A DNA stretch of 64,000 bases from Phytohabitans flavus (GTDB lineage Bacteria > Actinomycetota > Actinomycetes > Mycobacteriales > Micromonosporaceae): contig NZ_AP022870.1 in assembly GCF_011764545.1 (NCBI RefSeq), positions 8,128,001-8,192,000 of the forward strand. Direction: 5' to 3'. The notes beneath the pieces are model-generated. The model was not told the DNA's origin and did not search any database. It saw nothing but the letters and a program-made list of their open reading frames with translations. Each line of letters begins with the position of its first letter. Position 1 is the first letter of the stretch. A program made the translations under genes and the position numbers. Of this stretch, positions 28,195 through 36,699 are shown in pieces.

Positions 28195-28270
28195 ATTTCG
28201 TGTTCGCCAAGCCCACTTGAGACGCCTAGCAGACGTCCGCCGGACGCGGGGCCCGTAGGAGGCATGAGGC

Positions 28271-29437
28271 TTAGGCCATGATCTCCAGGGCCGCGACGAG
28301 CAGGTCGTCTTTCTCGGCGCGGGCGTGGACCAGAAGCTCGTGAGGGTGGGGCGTGGTTACTTCCAGCTGCGCGGCAAGTTCGTTCAACCGTGCGGTCAAC
28401 TCGTCGCGGCGGCGGATGCCGCCGGCCCGTACGATCGCTCCGGCCCGCACCAGGACGGCCCGCCGCCGGACTGCGGCGTCGTCACACCAGAGCTGCAGGA
28501 ACGTATGTTTACGAGTCTCGAACGAGCCGAGTTTCGCCCACCCGAACTGGTCCCCGAACAAGCGCGCAGGCAGTGTGGCCCGCAGTGTGCCGTTCGGCAG
28601 CCGGTGTGTTGAAACATCGTGGAAGCCCGTCCCATCGAGCCACTCACGCCATACCCGCTCGGCGTCAGCCGGTACCTCGGCGGCCAGCACGTCTTGTAGG
28701 ATCGGGGCCAGAACGCGCGACAGTAGCGGGTCCGGTCCGTCTAGCGCCTTGATGAACACCAGCGGCGACTGCACGCATTCCACGACGTACACCGGCAGCC
28801 ACTCCTTCGTCACCTCCAGTGGCGCGGCGTCGGTCAGTGTGAGCGGGACGTTGAAGTCCTCGCGGTCCGGCCGCCGCAGGAGCTGGTCGAGAGAGTCCGG
28901 CCGGAATGGCGCCGGGCTGTTGATGACGTGAAATTCGGTGCGCCCGTTGAGCTTTAGCTCCGGGGAGTCGAGCCAAACGGTGCCGGTGTAGTGGGTACGG
29001 GGCATGGGCGCACCGGTGAATCCGTCGAAGTAGAGCCGCTGCCGGTCCTCCTTGAGGACGTAGCGGCAACCGTCGGCGACGGACCGGTGGCCTAGGTCGG
29101 TCAGCGTCAGCTGCTCTCCGGCGCGCTGCGCGTGGCCGATCGTGGTCAGGAACGCGACGCCCCGCTCGACCAGTGCGGGCTCAACACCGAAGAAGCCGGC
29201 CAGGGAGGGTAGGTCGTTCAGGCCCGCCTCCGCGATCGCGCGGGACAGGTACTGGTCGAACACCTCGTATGGCTGCGCCTCCCGGATGGTTGTCTTGATC
29301 TCCACGCCCCATACCGGCAACAGCAGTGGGAAGATTCTGAGCGGCTGTACGCCGGGCAAGGCATTGACCCGTTCGACGACGCGATTCTGGGGCACGTGCG
29401 CGTCCGGCGTGGGCGCCCGGCGAGGCGGCTGACTCAC
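28271..29437 (-). CDS. Unrecognised winged-helix-like protein, last gene of the second defence-type operon
   Basis: About 388 residues from GTG 29437, which overlaps the helicase stop as GTGA; the longer frame to 29890 lies inside the helicase. Residues about 20-125 look like a winged helix: 'FPLLLPVWGVEIKTTIREAQ', 'LPSLAGFFGVEPALVERGVA', then the wing 'EQLTLTDLGHRSV'. A middle part is beta-rich ('RLYFDGFTGAPM', 'LPVYVVECVQ') and the C-terminus is helical and charged. I do not recognise the family. Tight coupling to a DNA2/NAM7-type helicase, a pseudokinase and a Cap4-like nuclease makes a regulatory or DNA-recognition role in that system plausible. Confidence 0.75.
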   Translation of the reverse strand: MSQPPRRAPTPDAHVPQNRVVERVNALPGVQPLRIFPLLLPVWGVEIKTTIREAQPYEVFDQYLSRAIAEAGLNDLPSLAGFFGVEPALVERGVAFLTTIGHAQRAGEQLTLTDLGHRSVADGCRYVLKEDRQRLYFDGFTGAPMPRTHYTGTVWLDSPELKLNGRTEFHVINSPAPFRPDSLDQLLRRPDREDFNVPLTLTDAAPLEVTKEWLPVYVVECVQSPLVFIKALDGPDPLLSRVLAPILQDVLAAEVPADAERVWREWLDGTGFHDVSTHRLPNGTLRATLPARLFGDQFGWAKLGSFETRKHTFLQLWCDDAAVRRRAVLVRAGAIVRAGGIRRRDELTARLNELAAQLEVTTPHPHELLVHARAEKDDLLVAALEIMA

Positions 29438-32400
29438 GGCAACCGGTCCCTGAGCTGGCGGGAGGGGACGACGTCGCCGTGGCGTTGCACGTAGGCGAGC
29501 AGGTTGCTGGCCAACACTCGGAAGCCGGGATCCTGGGCCCGAACGAGCGTGCTGAAGTCGCCGATCAGGATCAGCTGTTCGCGGGCGCGGGTGACAGCGA
29601 CGTTGAGCCGGCGCAGCTCGCTCAGGAAGCCAACCCGGCCAGCGTCGTTGCTGCGGGTGAAGCTGTAGAGAACGATGTCGCACTCCCTGCCCTGGAAGGT
29701 GTCGACGGTGCCGATTCGGTCGACGATCGCCGTCTCGCCCAGCATCGCTCGCAGCCGCTGGGCAAGCAGCGCGACCTGGGCCTTGTACGGTGCGATGACC
29801 GCCCACTCTCGGCCGTGCCGCGCGTACCACTGCACCAGGTCCAGAACGAGGTTCGCTTCGGCCACGTTGTCGCACCCGGCCACCTGCCACGTCTCTGACC
29901 TGCTTCGGCGACGCTCGGTCCGTTCCCTGGGCGGAAGGTCCGCGGTGTCGATCAGGGCGAGTGGGCTACGGAAGACCGGCGACGGCGGGCCGGGCTTCGT
30001 ATCCGTGCCGAGCTTGCCCTCGTAGAACTGCGCCGAGACGAAGTCGGCAAGCACCTGCGGCATCCGACGCTGCCGGTCGAGCAGCACCTGGTGGGCCGCC
30101 GGGGCGCGGGTGATGAGCCGTTCGAACGCGCTGCGAGTCAGCAGGTCGGTGAGCTGCGCGGGATCCCCGCCGGAGGTGGCTGGATCGCGGCGCTGGAGCC
30201 ACTGGCGGACCTCGTCGTCTACGAACGGCGGCAGCTGGCGGTGATCTCCCACCAGCACTGCACGCCGCGCATGCACCAGCGGCACGAGGGTCGAGGCGAG
30301 CGGTATCTGTCCCGCCTCATCGATGATCACCAGGTCGAACTCCAGGTCGCTGATCAAGTTTTTCTGGACGCCGACGCCGATGCAGGTCGCGCCGATCACG
30401 TCGGCGTAGCGGATCAACTCCGCGTGTAGCTGTTCGGACGGCTCGGTGAGCTTCTGCCGCCAGTCCTGCAGCAGCCTTGCCCGGTTCTGCAGCATCGGGT
30501 GTAGCCGCCGGCACCAATCAGCGAAGGCCAACAGCTCGTCGATGCCCTCGGGCACCGGAGGAACGGGCACCACGCCGGCGAGCAGCCTGGCGTACCGCCG
30601 TGCCGGCTCGGACGCACCGTCCTGGGCACGGCTTAGAATGTCCGTCGCGGCGGTGACCTGCCCGGCAGCGTGCCGCACCGCCGGATCCTCGGTGACGGCC
30701 CGCCGCAGCTCGGCGGTCCGGCTGGTGAACGTCTGATGAGCCTGAGCGAGCACAGCGCGTGCCTGGTCGGCCCGCGGCGTCAACTCCGCGAGCCGTTTCT
30801 GACGCCGGCCGGCCCGCCACCTGTACACGAAGCCAAGCAGCCCTGTCACTCGATCCTGGTCGCGCTGAAGCTGCGTCGTGAGCTTTTGCACCTGCGCCGA
30901 AAGCGTCGCCTCCTCCTTCCTGGCCACGTCCCACGCCAGTCGACTCTGCTCCACGAGTGGCGCAAATCGGTTCTCTACGCCGGTTACCGCGGCCTGGTGG
31001 CTCTCGACCGCAGCGGCATGTGCGGACCGCGCATTCGCTGCGGCGGTCAGCGCATCATCCAGCCGGCGGAGCCAGCCCGTCGCGGGTGAAGGCTCGGACG
31101 ACCAGGGCGCAAGCCGCTGTGCCATGGCGTCGGATTTGGACAGCACCCGCTTCTGCAGGGCAACTGCGGCGGAGGCCAGCGTCTTGTGCATGACGGCATT
31201 GCCGATGCGTTCCTCGTTGCCGACTCGGATGACGGTGAGCACGGCAGGCAGCTTCTCGACTACGTTGTCCACCGCCGTGTTTCCCTGCGAGGCGACCAGC
31301 ACCCGCTCACCGCGCGCAGCCGCGGCTCGGGCGATTTCCACGATGGTGCGGGTCTTGCCTGTGCCCGGCGGGCCTAGCACGAGCAGCATGTCCGGCACGG
31401 ACAGGGCCCGTCTGAACGCCTCCAACTGGCCGTCGTTCAGGTCTTCGACCGGCTGCGCTGCGGCGGTCTCACCTCGCGGCCCCGGGTACGGCACGAAGGC
31501 CAGATCCGCCATCAGCGCAAGCAAGCGTGGATTGGGCGTTTGCCCGGCCCGCAGCTTGGCGATGGCGTCGCGCTGGATGCGGGGGATGAGATCACTGCCG
31601 CTGACCACCAGCTCTCCCTGGGCCGGGATGCGACGCCGGTCCACAGCCATGTCGAAGCGAACAGTCAGACGTTCGCCGTCAACCGTCTGCACCCTGCCGC
31701 GCAAGTCGGGCGCCTGGCGCAGCTCCACCATGGCACCGCGCTCGACCTGAGCCGGTAGAGAAGTCAGGAACACGTATATGCCGGCGCCCGAGCGGCGGGA
31801 CTCGGCGGCACTCTTGACCTCGTAGTACGCCATCAGCGGCCGCGCCTGGTCCTTGGCCACGTCGATCTGGCGGCCGCCTTCCACGACGGTCTCCAGCGCG
31901 TCGCAGAACGCGTCGTGCGTCGACGGCCGCCGCTCGGTCGTGGGCTGTCCCGGCTGGCCGCGCAGCTGCTGCCAGGCGTCTCGGATCTGTCGGTCGGGCG
32001 CCAGACAGCCAGGCGGCACGCCGTTCAACATTGGGCTGTAAATCCACCCGCGCGGCGCGATGCGCAGCGCGCTGCGGGCCAGACGGCCATGGTTTTGGAG
32101 GTTCATCGGCTCGATGAACTCGAGGAAGAACACGTCCCCGTGCTGCGACGGCCGCACGGCGATGCAGCAGCGCCGGGCGTAGAACCTGATCCAGCCGCCT
32201 TTTCCGCCCCGCGGCTGGTCGACGCTGACCGGGACGCCGCCAGCCGGTACCAGCTGGTTCAGCTCCGCGACCAGCGGCACCACATCGGGCAGGAACGGGA
32301 ACCGTTGCCGGGTCTCCGCGTACTTGGTGGCGAACGTCCGGCCCGGGGTCAGCGCGATAGGCGCGGGTGGAACGAGGACCACCGGCTCGCCGCTCAGCAC
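29434..32400 (-). CDS. DNA2/NAM7-type superfamily 1 helicase
   Basis: A protein of 988 residues. The first 320 residues have no named domain. The helicase core follows: Walker A 'GPPGTGKT' at 343-350, 'VASQGNTAVDNV', a long inserted helical segment rich in Arg/Ala/Gln (about 430-640, probable coiled coil), motif II 'LVIIDEAGQ', 'LVGDHRQLPP', motif V 'VDTFQGRECDIVLYSF' and motif VI 'LNVAVTRARE'. This is the Upf1/DNA2-like SF1B pattern, a 5'-3' DNA or RNA helicase. Start ATG 32400 overlaps the pseudokinase end by seven bases. SF1B helicases are recurrent in prokaryotic antiviral operons; here it is the likely motor. Confidence 0.9.
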   Translation of the reverse strand: MLSGEPVVLVPPAPIALTPGRTFATKYAETRQRFPFLPDVVPLVAELNQLVPAGGVPVSVDQPRGGKGGWIRFYARRCCIAVRPSQHGDVFFLEFIEPMNLQNHGRLARSALRIAPRGWIYSPMLNGVPPGCLAPDRQIRDAWQQLRGQPGQPTTERRPSTHDAFCDALETVVEGGRQIDVAKDQARPLMAYYEVKSAAESRRSGAGIYVFLTSLPAQVERGAMVELRQAPDLRGRVQTVDGERLTVRFDMAVDRRRIPAQGELVVSGSDLIPRIQRDAIAKLRAGQTPNPRLLALMADLAFVPYPGPRGETAAAQPVEDLNDGQLEAFRRALSVPDMLLVLGPPGTGKTRTIVEIARAAAARGERVLVASQGNTAVDNVVEKLPAVLTVIRVGNEERIGNAVMHKTLASAAVALQKRVLSKSDAMAQRLAPWSSEPSPATGWLRRLDDALTAAANARSAHAAAVESHQAAVTGVENRFAPLVEQSRLAWDVARKEEATLSAQVQKLTTQLQRDQDRVTGLLGFVYRWRAGRRQKRLAELTPRADQARAVLAQAHQTFTSRTAELRRAVTEDPAVRHAAGQVTAATDILSRAQDGASEPARRYARLLAGVVPVPPVPEGIDELLAFADWCRRLHPMLQNRARLLQDWRQKLTEPSEQLHAELIRYADVIGATCIGVGVQKNLISDLEFDLVIIDEAGQIPLASTLVPLVHARRAVLVGDHRQLPPFVDDEVRQWLQRRDPATSGGDPAQLTDLLTRSAFERLITRAPAAHQVLLDRQRRMPQVLADFVSAQFYEGKLGTDTKPGPPSPVFRSPLALIDTADLPPRERTERRRSRSETWQVAGCDNVAEANLVLDLVQWYARHGREWAVIAPYKAQVALLAQRLRAMLGETAIVDRIGTVDTFQGRECDIVLYSFTRSNDAGRVGFLSELRRLNVAVTRAREQLILIGDFSTLVRAQDPGFRVLASNLLAYVQRHGDVVPSRQLRDRLP

Positions 32401-33206
32401 ACGACCGCCCCACCTGACCGCAGCACGACACCGAATCCACCAACCAGCTCCTTTGCCGTGAGCCGCTGGGCGGGTATGGGCGCGAGGCCGGCCAACAACG
32501 GCTCGTCGAGGGTGGGCGACAGCTCGGGCCGCAACAGGCTCGGCGGTGCCGGATCCGGCACCGCCGGCTGGCCGACCGCCAGGTGGTAGACAATCGCCGC
32601 CAGCTGGTACACGTCGGTCGCCGGCCCCGGCGGCTGCAGCACCGGCCGCTCCTGCTCGGGTGCCCGGTAGTCGGGCCAGCCCTCGCCCGCGGCTGGTGGC
32701 ACCGCAGCCAAGCCGACATCGCGCAGCCGCAACTGCCCGTCCACAGTGATCAGCACGTCAGGGTGCAGCGCCCGGTGCGCGAGGCCGAGGCGGTGCAGAC
32801 CGCCGAGCGTGCGGACCACTCCTGGCAACGCACCCAGCAGCGCGTCCAGCGCAAATCCAGGGAACGGCGCAAGCCCGTACGCGGCATGCAGTGGCGCCCC
32901 CTGCGGCTGCTCGAAGATGAACGTCAACTGGTGCGCGTCGGTGTGCTGGCTGAGGCAGCGAGGCAGGCCCGGTAGAGCGGACTGCAGGTGCTCCTCCCGT
33001 ACCAGTTGTTCCCTTCGCGTCTCCGCAACCTGGCCAGGCCGCAGTACGTCGAGGCGGACCAGCCGGACTCCTTGCCCCGGTGACCCGAGCTGTCGCCCGA
33101 TCGCCCGTTGCTCCCGGTACGAACGGTCCGCCGGCTCACTCACCTGCACCGGTTCGTGGACGAGGTACCGATCGGTGCCGAGCCGAACCTCGTCTCCCCC
33201 TGCCAT
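32394..33206 (-). CDS. Protein kinase-like protein lacking the catalytic aspartate (pseudokinase)
   Basis: A protein of 270 residues with the C-lobe order of Ser/Thr kinases: 'GLAHRALHPDVLITVDGQLR' (141-160) aligns with HRDLKPxNIL, 'LRDVGLA' (161-167) with the DFG strand, 'YRAPEQ' (180-185) with the APE motif, and 'TDVYQLAAIVYHLAVGQ' with the DxxxLG helix. The HRD aspartate is Ala146, no glycine-rich loop is visible, and no lysine stands in the expected VAIK strand, so phosphotransfer is unlikely. ATG 33206 has GGGAGG about eight bases upstream and lies within the end of the Cap4-like gene. It may be a scaffold or sensor for the helicase encoded directly downstream. Confidence 0.8.
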   Translation of the reverse strand: MAGGDEVRLGTDRYLVHEPVQVSEPADRSYREQRAIGRQLGSPGQGVRLVRLDVLRPGQVAETRREQLVREEHLQSALPGLPRCLSQHTDAHQLTFIFEQPQGAPLHAAYGLAPFPGFALDALLGALPGVVRTLGGLHRLGLAHRALHPDVLITVDGQLRLRDVGLAAVPPAAGEGWPDYRAPEQERPVLQPPGPATDVYQLAAIVYHLAVGQPAVPDPAPPSLLRPELSPTLDEPLLAGLAPIPAQRLTAKELVGGFGVVLRSGGAVVC

Positions 33207-33874
33207 CTCTCGTCCTCCCTAATGGGCTCTCTGACCGATGGTGCTCTCGCATGCAGCAGCCGCGGCATCCGACCGGCGTACTCCGCGTGCGTGCGCAGCA
33301 CCAGATCGCGGAGATCGCCAATCAATAGCGTCTGTTCTTCGAGTCGCGGCGCCGACCTCTCGGTGACCATGCGAAGGGTGCCGGTCAACCGGCCGATCCG
33401 CTCCTCGGGTGTCGGCGGCTCCTCAGTGGCGACCGCTCCGATGCGGTTTACGAGTGTGCGATAGCACTCCTCGGCGTACCGAGGATCCCGGTCCAATAAC
33501 GACAGGGCGCCCTCCATGTCCCTGACCCCGACCGCAGTGATCTCAGCTCGTCTGGGCAGCGGCGGATCGGGCATCGCCAGCACCCGCTGAAACCGCGCTA
33601 CCTCGTCCACATCCGCGTCGATGTAGTCACCGAGCTTGTGTGCCAGTTTGGTGGCCGCATCCGAGCTGATCGCAGCGTTGGAAGCGAAGGCACAACGGCA
33701 CCGTTCGCCCTCCTCGCGCCACACCATGTGCAGATCCCGCACGACCTCCCTGAGCTGGCTCATCTGCCACTCGCCCTGGCCGGGATCGCGGTGCTTGATC
33801 GACACCAGCTCGGGCACGCCATCGCGCGGAACTGCGACGTAGTCGGTCGACCACTCCACGACGACCGCGTGCAC
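33140..33874 (-). CDS. Cap4/DUF4297-like dsDNA nuclease-domain protein, N-terminus uncertain
   Basis: From GTG 33874 the protein has 244 residues. 'VEWSTDYVAVPRDGVPELVS' followed by 'IKHRDPGQGEWQMSQLREVV' fits the PD-(D/E)xK core of the DUF4297/Cap4 nuclease domain (Asp/Glu, then the IKHR lysine strand); 'CRCAFASNAAIS' follows, as in that family. The in-frame sequence upstream of GTG still looks coding ('TRARFRYQDECVALRCIHNL', where Cap4-like proteins normally begin) back to a TAA at 34037-34039, yet it has no ATG, GTG or TTG. So the true start is damaged or non-canonical, or one base is wrong. In CBASS, Cap4 destroys DNA when triggered; no cyclase gene is visible here, so the trigger would differ. 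Confidence 0.62.
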   Translation of the reverse strand: MHAVVVEWSTDYVAVPRDGVPELVSIKHRDPGQGEWQMSQLREVVRDLHMVWREEGERCRCAFASNAAISSDAATKLAHKLGDYIDADVDEVARFQRVLAMPDPPLPRRAEITAVGVRDMEGALSLLDRDPRYAEECYRTLVNRIGAVATEEPPTPEERIGRLTGTLRMVTERSAPRLEEQTLLIGDLRDLVLRTHAEYAGRMPRLLHARAPSVREPIREDERWQGETRFGSAPIGTSSTNRCR

Positions 33875-34039
33875 TTCTTCCGACAGTAGGTTGTGGATGC
33901 ACCGGAGGGCGACGCATTCGTCCTGGTAGCGGAAGCGCGCACGGGTTGGGCGGGCGGTGTTGCGGGCGTCGTAGAAAAGATCATCGGGCTTGCCGGGGAT
34001 GGCGCCACTCGACCACCCTAGATGTACACATCGACATTA

Positions 34040-34497
34040 GGCAATCACCCTGAGCGATCTCTTGGTGGAGCATCAGGACTGGCGACTTAGGCCTTGGGCG
34101 TAGCAGTTTGCCATGCGGCGGCCCGTGAATGTGGGCGCCTTGAGCGCCTTCTTGACGAAGAGCAGTTACCCGGTCGGCGAGGTGCGCAGCTGCTGCTCAT
34201 GATCTTAGCGAGTTGCCACATGCAGGCCGATCTCCTCGACCAGGCCGGACCTGCCGTCCAACTGCGTGCTGTGTCGACGGCAATGGGTCGTGAAGGGTCG
34301 GGTACGCGGCGGTAGCGGGATCGGTATGGCGCCACTTTCCAGAACCTACGCCAGGTCGGGAGGAGCGGCCGCAGTGGTAACGCTATGTGGTGAGCTGACG
34401 GGGCTGCCGTGGCGCCTACCGCGCCTGCTTGGAGCGGCAGGCGCGCGCCTGTGTCGGACTCTGCAGTCTCGGAACCTGCGCGGGGAGGTTGTAGGTT
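34040..34497. other. Non-coding gap upstream of the second defence-type operon
   Basis: About 460 bases between the minus-strand Cap4-like gene and the plus-strand gene at 34498. Small open frames (for example 34094-34315) have no start signal or family pattern. The promoters of both divergent units should lie here; I see no clear operator. Confidence 0.4.
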
Positions 34498-35553
34498 TTG
34501 TGCGTGCCACAGGAGAATGTCATCCAAGCAGGCAGAGGACCCAGACCGACCGAGGTCCCCGCCCCCGCCCGCTGCACCCATCTTCGGCGCGATCCCCGTG
34601 GATATCCGATCATCGCAGCCATCCCGCAGGAACCGAGCAAAGAGGACTACGGGGCACTATCCGAGCAGCGTAAGCTTGTCGTTGCGACCTTCGACCTATG
34701 TGCGATATGCACTATGCCGTTTCGCGACGAGCTGCGTTGGCAAGTCACCTTCGACGACCAGTTGCAGCACATGGGCGAGACCCCCACGTTCAACGAAGCG
34801 CCGGTGCACGAAGTGTGCGCGCTCTACGCGGCCCAGGTGTGCCCGTTCGTCTCCTCGCCCCACGCTAGGCTAGGCGACGCATTCCGCAAGGGCCAGCGAC
34901 GCCCCGAAACACTCGTGCTGACCGGCTTCGACCGCACCGCGGCGGTGTTCGGCCGCGACAGCGAACTCCAGGTGGGCAAAGCCATTCTCATGTTCGAGAT
35001 GGCCGGGCTGCACCGCACGTACCACTTGACCGGCGCCGGTGATGCCCGCGACGCGTACGAGGCCGCGTTGCGCGATGAGACCCGAATCGAACTCGACGAT
35101 TCCGAGCGGCGCATCGTCGACATCCTGTGCGCACCAACTCCGGAGGGTGAGGACTCCGGCGCCGTCATGGCCGGTGCCGCGTTGTTCATCGGGGCAGCGT
35201 TCTGCCCGCAGATCCGCCGGGTTCAGGCGATGAAGAAGTTCACGCAGGCCCGAGACGACTTCTACTTCCAGCTCGCAGCGAACTTCCTTTTCCAGCCCGA
35301 CATGATGGCCAAGTTTGAAGACGGGGAGGATCCCTCGACCGCAGCGGCCACGTCCTGGTTCCGCACACGCGAGAGCCTGCCTGTCGTCCTGCAACAATGG
35401 CGAACCGACGGCGCACGCCGAGTCCGAGACGTCACAGGTCGGCGCCCGCGCCTTCCCGGCACGACCCCTGCTGCGCCTCGCGACGAGGCCGCGATCCGTC
35501 GACGCAAGGAGGCCGAGGCGGCTCTACGAAAGGCTCGGCGGAAGAAGCGATGA
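34498..35553 (+). CDS. Conserved actinobacterial protein of unknown function with zinc-site-like CxxC
   Basis: About 351 residues from TTG 34498 (GTG 34504 also possible). Residues near 68-75 hold 'LCAICTMPF', and later 'APVHEVCALYAAQVCPF' gives a second His/Cys pair, so a zinc-knuckle is plausible. The central part 'ELDDSERRIVDILCAPTP' and the hydrophobic 'GAVMAGAALFIGAAF' are followed by a basic tail ('RKARRKKR'). I have seen this pattern among uncharacterised actinobacterial proteins but know no function. It is divergent from the Cap4-like operon and stands alone. Confidence 0.7.
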   Translation: MCVPQENVIQAGRGPRPTEVPAPARCTHLRRDPRGYPIIAAIPQEPSKEDYGALSEQRKLVVATFDLCAICTMPFRDELRWQVTFDDQLQHMGETPTFNEAPVHEVCALYAAQVCPFVSSPHARLGDAFRKGQRRPETLVLTGFDRTAAVFGRDSELQVGKAILMFEMAGLHRTYHLTGAGDARDAYEAALRDETRIELDDSERRIVDILCAPTPEGEDSGAVMAGAALFIGAAFCPQIRRVQAMKKFTQARDDFYFQLAANFLFQPDMMAKFEDGEDPSTAAATSWFRTRESLPVVLQQWRTDGARRVRDVTGRRPRLPGTTPAAPRDEAAIRRRKEAEAALRKARRKKR

Positions 35554-35701
35554 CGGTCGTGCGCGGCAGCCCGTTCGCTCCTGCATGGCCGTGCCGAGGT
35601 CGAGCCGCGGGAGCGGAGATGATCGGTCCTTGGACAGGTGCAGCAGTGGGCTCGGTTGACGGCTACCCGGCTGAAACCTCATCGAGCTGCACTGCCGGGT
35701 G

Positions 35702-36163
35702 TTACACCTCCAGCGCGGCTATTTCGAGGCACAGTCCTTCCAGCGCCGCGTCGTACCGCCGGCGCTCAAATCGGAAGGGCCCAAAGCCCGCGTAGTCGCG
35801 GGTCGGCCGGTGTGGCTGCTCGAACGCGTCCCAGGTCACCGACCGTTCGGTGACCGCGATCCTGGCCGTGAGCGGCCAGCATCCCCACTCGCCACACTCA
35901 CAGCCGAGCAGTGGAGTCTTCGGTCCCATCGTGCTGGTGGACCGGCCGTGGAAGTGCTTGTCGAGCGGACCGAACCGGAAGAACGCAGGGATCAATCCGC
36001 CGTAGGCAGCGCCCGCCGGCTGCATCCCGGCCGCAAGCTCGAACACGTCCACAAGGTCGGTCAGCAACGCCCCGTCAACCGCCGGAACGACCTCATGGAC
36101 GTTCAGGTCATCGCGGACCCGAATCAGGAACTGGACCCTACCCACCCGGTGCGCCTCTCGCAT
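35702..36163 (-). CDS. Uncharacterised conserved protein
   Basis: A protein of 153 residues with 'LLGCECGEWGCWPLTARIAV' and 'TWDAFEQPHRPTRDYAGFGP' and 'FRFERRRYDAALEGL'. The Cys-x-Cys-Gly-x-Trp-Gly-Cys-Trp core is characteristic of an actinobacterial family of unknown function. ATG 36163 shares its A with the stop of the repeat-disrupted gene upstream (TGATG), so normally the two would be translated together; the frameshift upstream may reduce its expression. Confidence 0.75.
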   Translation of the reverse strand: MREAHRVGRVQFLIRVRDDLNVHEVVPAVDGALLTDLVDVFELAAGMQPAGAAYGGLIPAFFRFGPLDKHFHGRSTSTMGPKTPLLGCECGEWGCWPLTARIAVTERSVTWDAFEQPHRPTRDYAGFGPFRFERRRYDAALEGLCLEIAALEV

Positions 36164-36659
36164 CAGGCAGAGCCGTCCGATCGCACTACAGCGGCCGGCT
36201 CCAGTCGCACGTCATGCCAGCTCACCCAGCAGTCCGACTGCTCGGTCGCGATCTCGCTGCCGCAGTTGCCGCACACGAGATTCGGACCATCGAGGCCATC
36301 GAGCCTGCAACAGCCGTTGCGGCGGCTGCGGTCTGGATGGAGCACGAGGCCACGGACATCGCCAGGGTTGACCAGGATCGTGCCCGTCGGCCCGTCGGCC
36401 CGTCGGCCCGTCGGCCCGTCGGCCCGTCGGCCCGTCGGCCCGTCGGCCCGTCGGACACCAGCACCTGCGGATCGTTTGGTGTCGGCACGTACTGCGGCCC
36501 GAACCGTTCCAGATCAATAGCGAACTGACCCGGAGGGATCTGCGGCACGGGCTCGCCGTCCTCCTTGTCGACCGGCACCGGCGGATCGTCCAACAGCGCT
36601 GTCTCCATGACGTCGCCGGTCACGATCGCTCCGCAAGTCCGGCAGCCAAACACCACCAC
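36163..36659 (-). pseudogene. Conserved protein broken by expansion of an 8-bp tandem repeat
   Basis: From ATG 36659 the protein starts 'MVVFGCRTCGAIVTGDVMET', with a CxxC, and continues to 'PNDPQVLVSDG'. It then enters nine copies of an 8-bp unit, read as repeated 'PTGRRADG'. The conserved C-terminal half ('TILVNPGDVRGLVLHPD', 'LDGLDGPNLVCGNCGSEI', 'SDCWVSWHDVRLEP') lies in another frame and ends at 36163. The two halves would be in frame with 2, 8 or 11 repeat copies but not with the nine present. Two copies would give the expected junction 'LVSDGPTGTILVNPGD'. The two CxxC pairs suggest a zinc-binding protein; function unknown. Read literally, translation runs on to a stop at 36222. Confidence 0.75.
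36383..36454 (+). repeat. Nine-copy 8-bp tandem repeat (CCCGTCGG)
   Basis: Nine perfect copies of CCCGTCGG in 72 bases. The unit length is not a multiple of three, so each gain or loss of a copy changes the reading frame of the gene it lies in. Such simple repeats mutate by replication slippage. Confidence 0.97.
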
Positions 36660-36699
36660 TCCATGATCGCACCCCTACGCCTCCGTGGCCTGCGTGGCG

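Noticed and set aside
28271..34036. CBASS system
   Set aside because: A Cap4-like nuclease is present, but no CD-NTase cyclase or Cap2/Cap3 gene is visible next to it.
34094..34315. Small gene upstream of the conserved protein at 34498
   Set aside because: No ribosome site, no family pattern, and its composition is no better than the opposite frames.
36383..36454. CRISPR-like array
   Set aside because: The 8-bp units are contiguous with no spacers; it is a simple tandem repeat.
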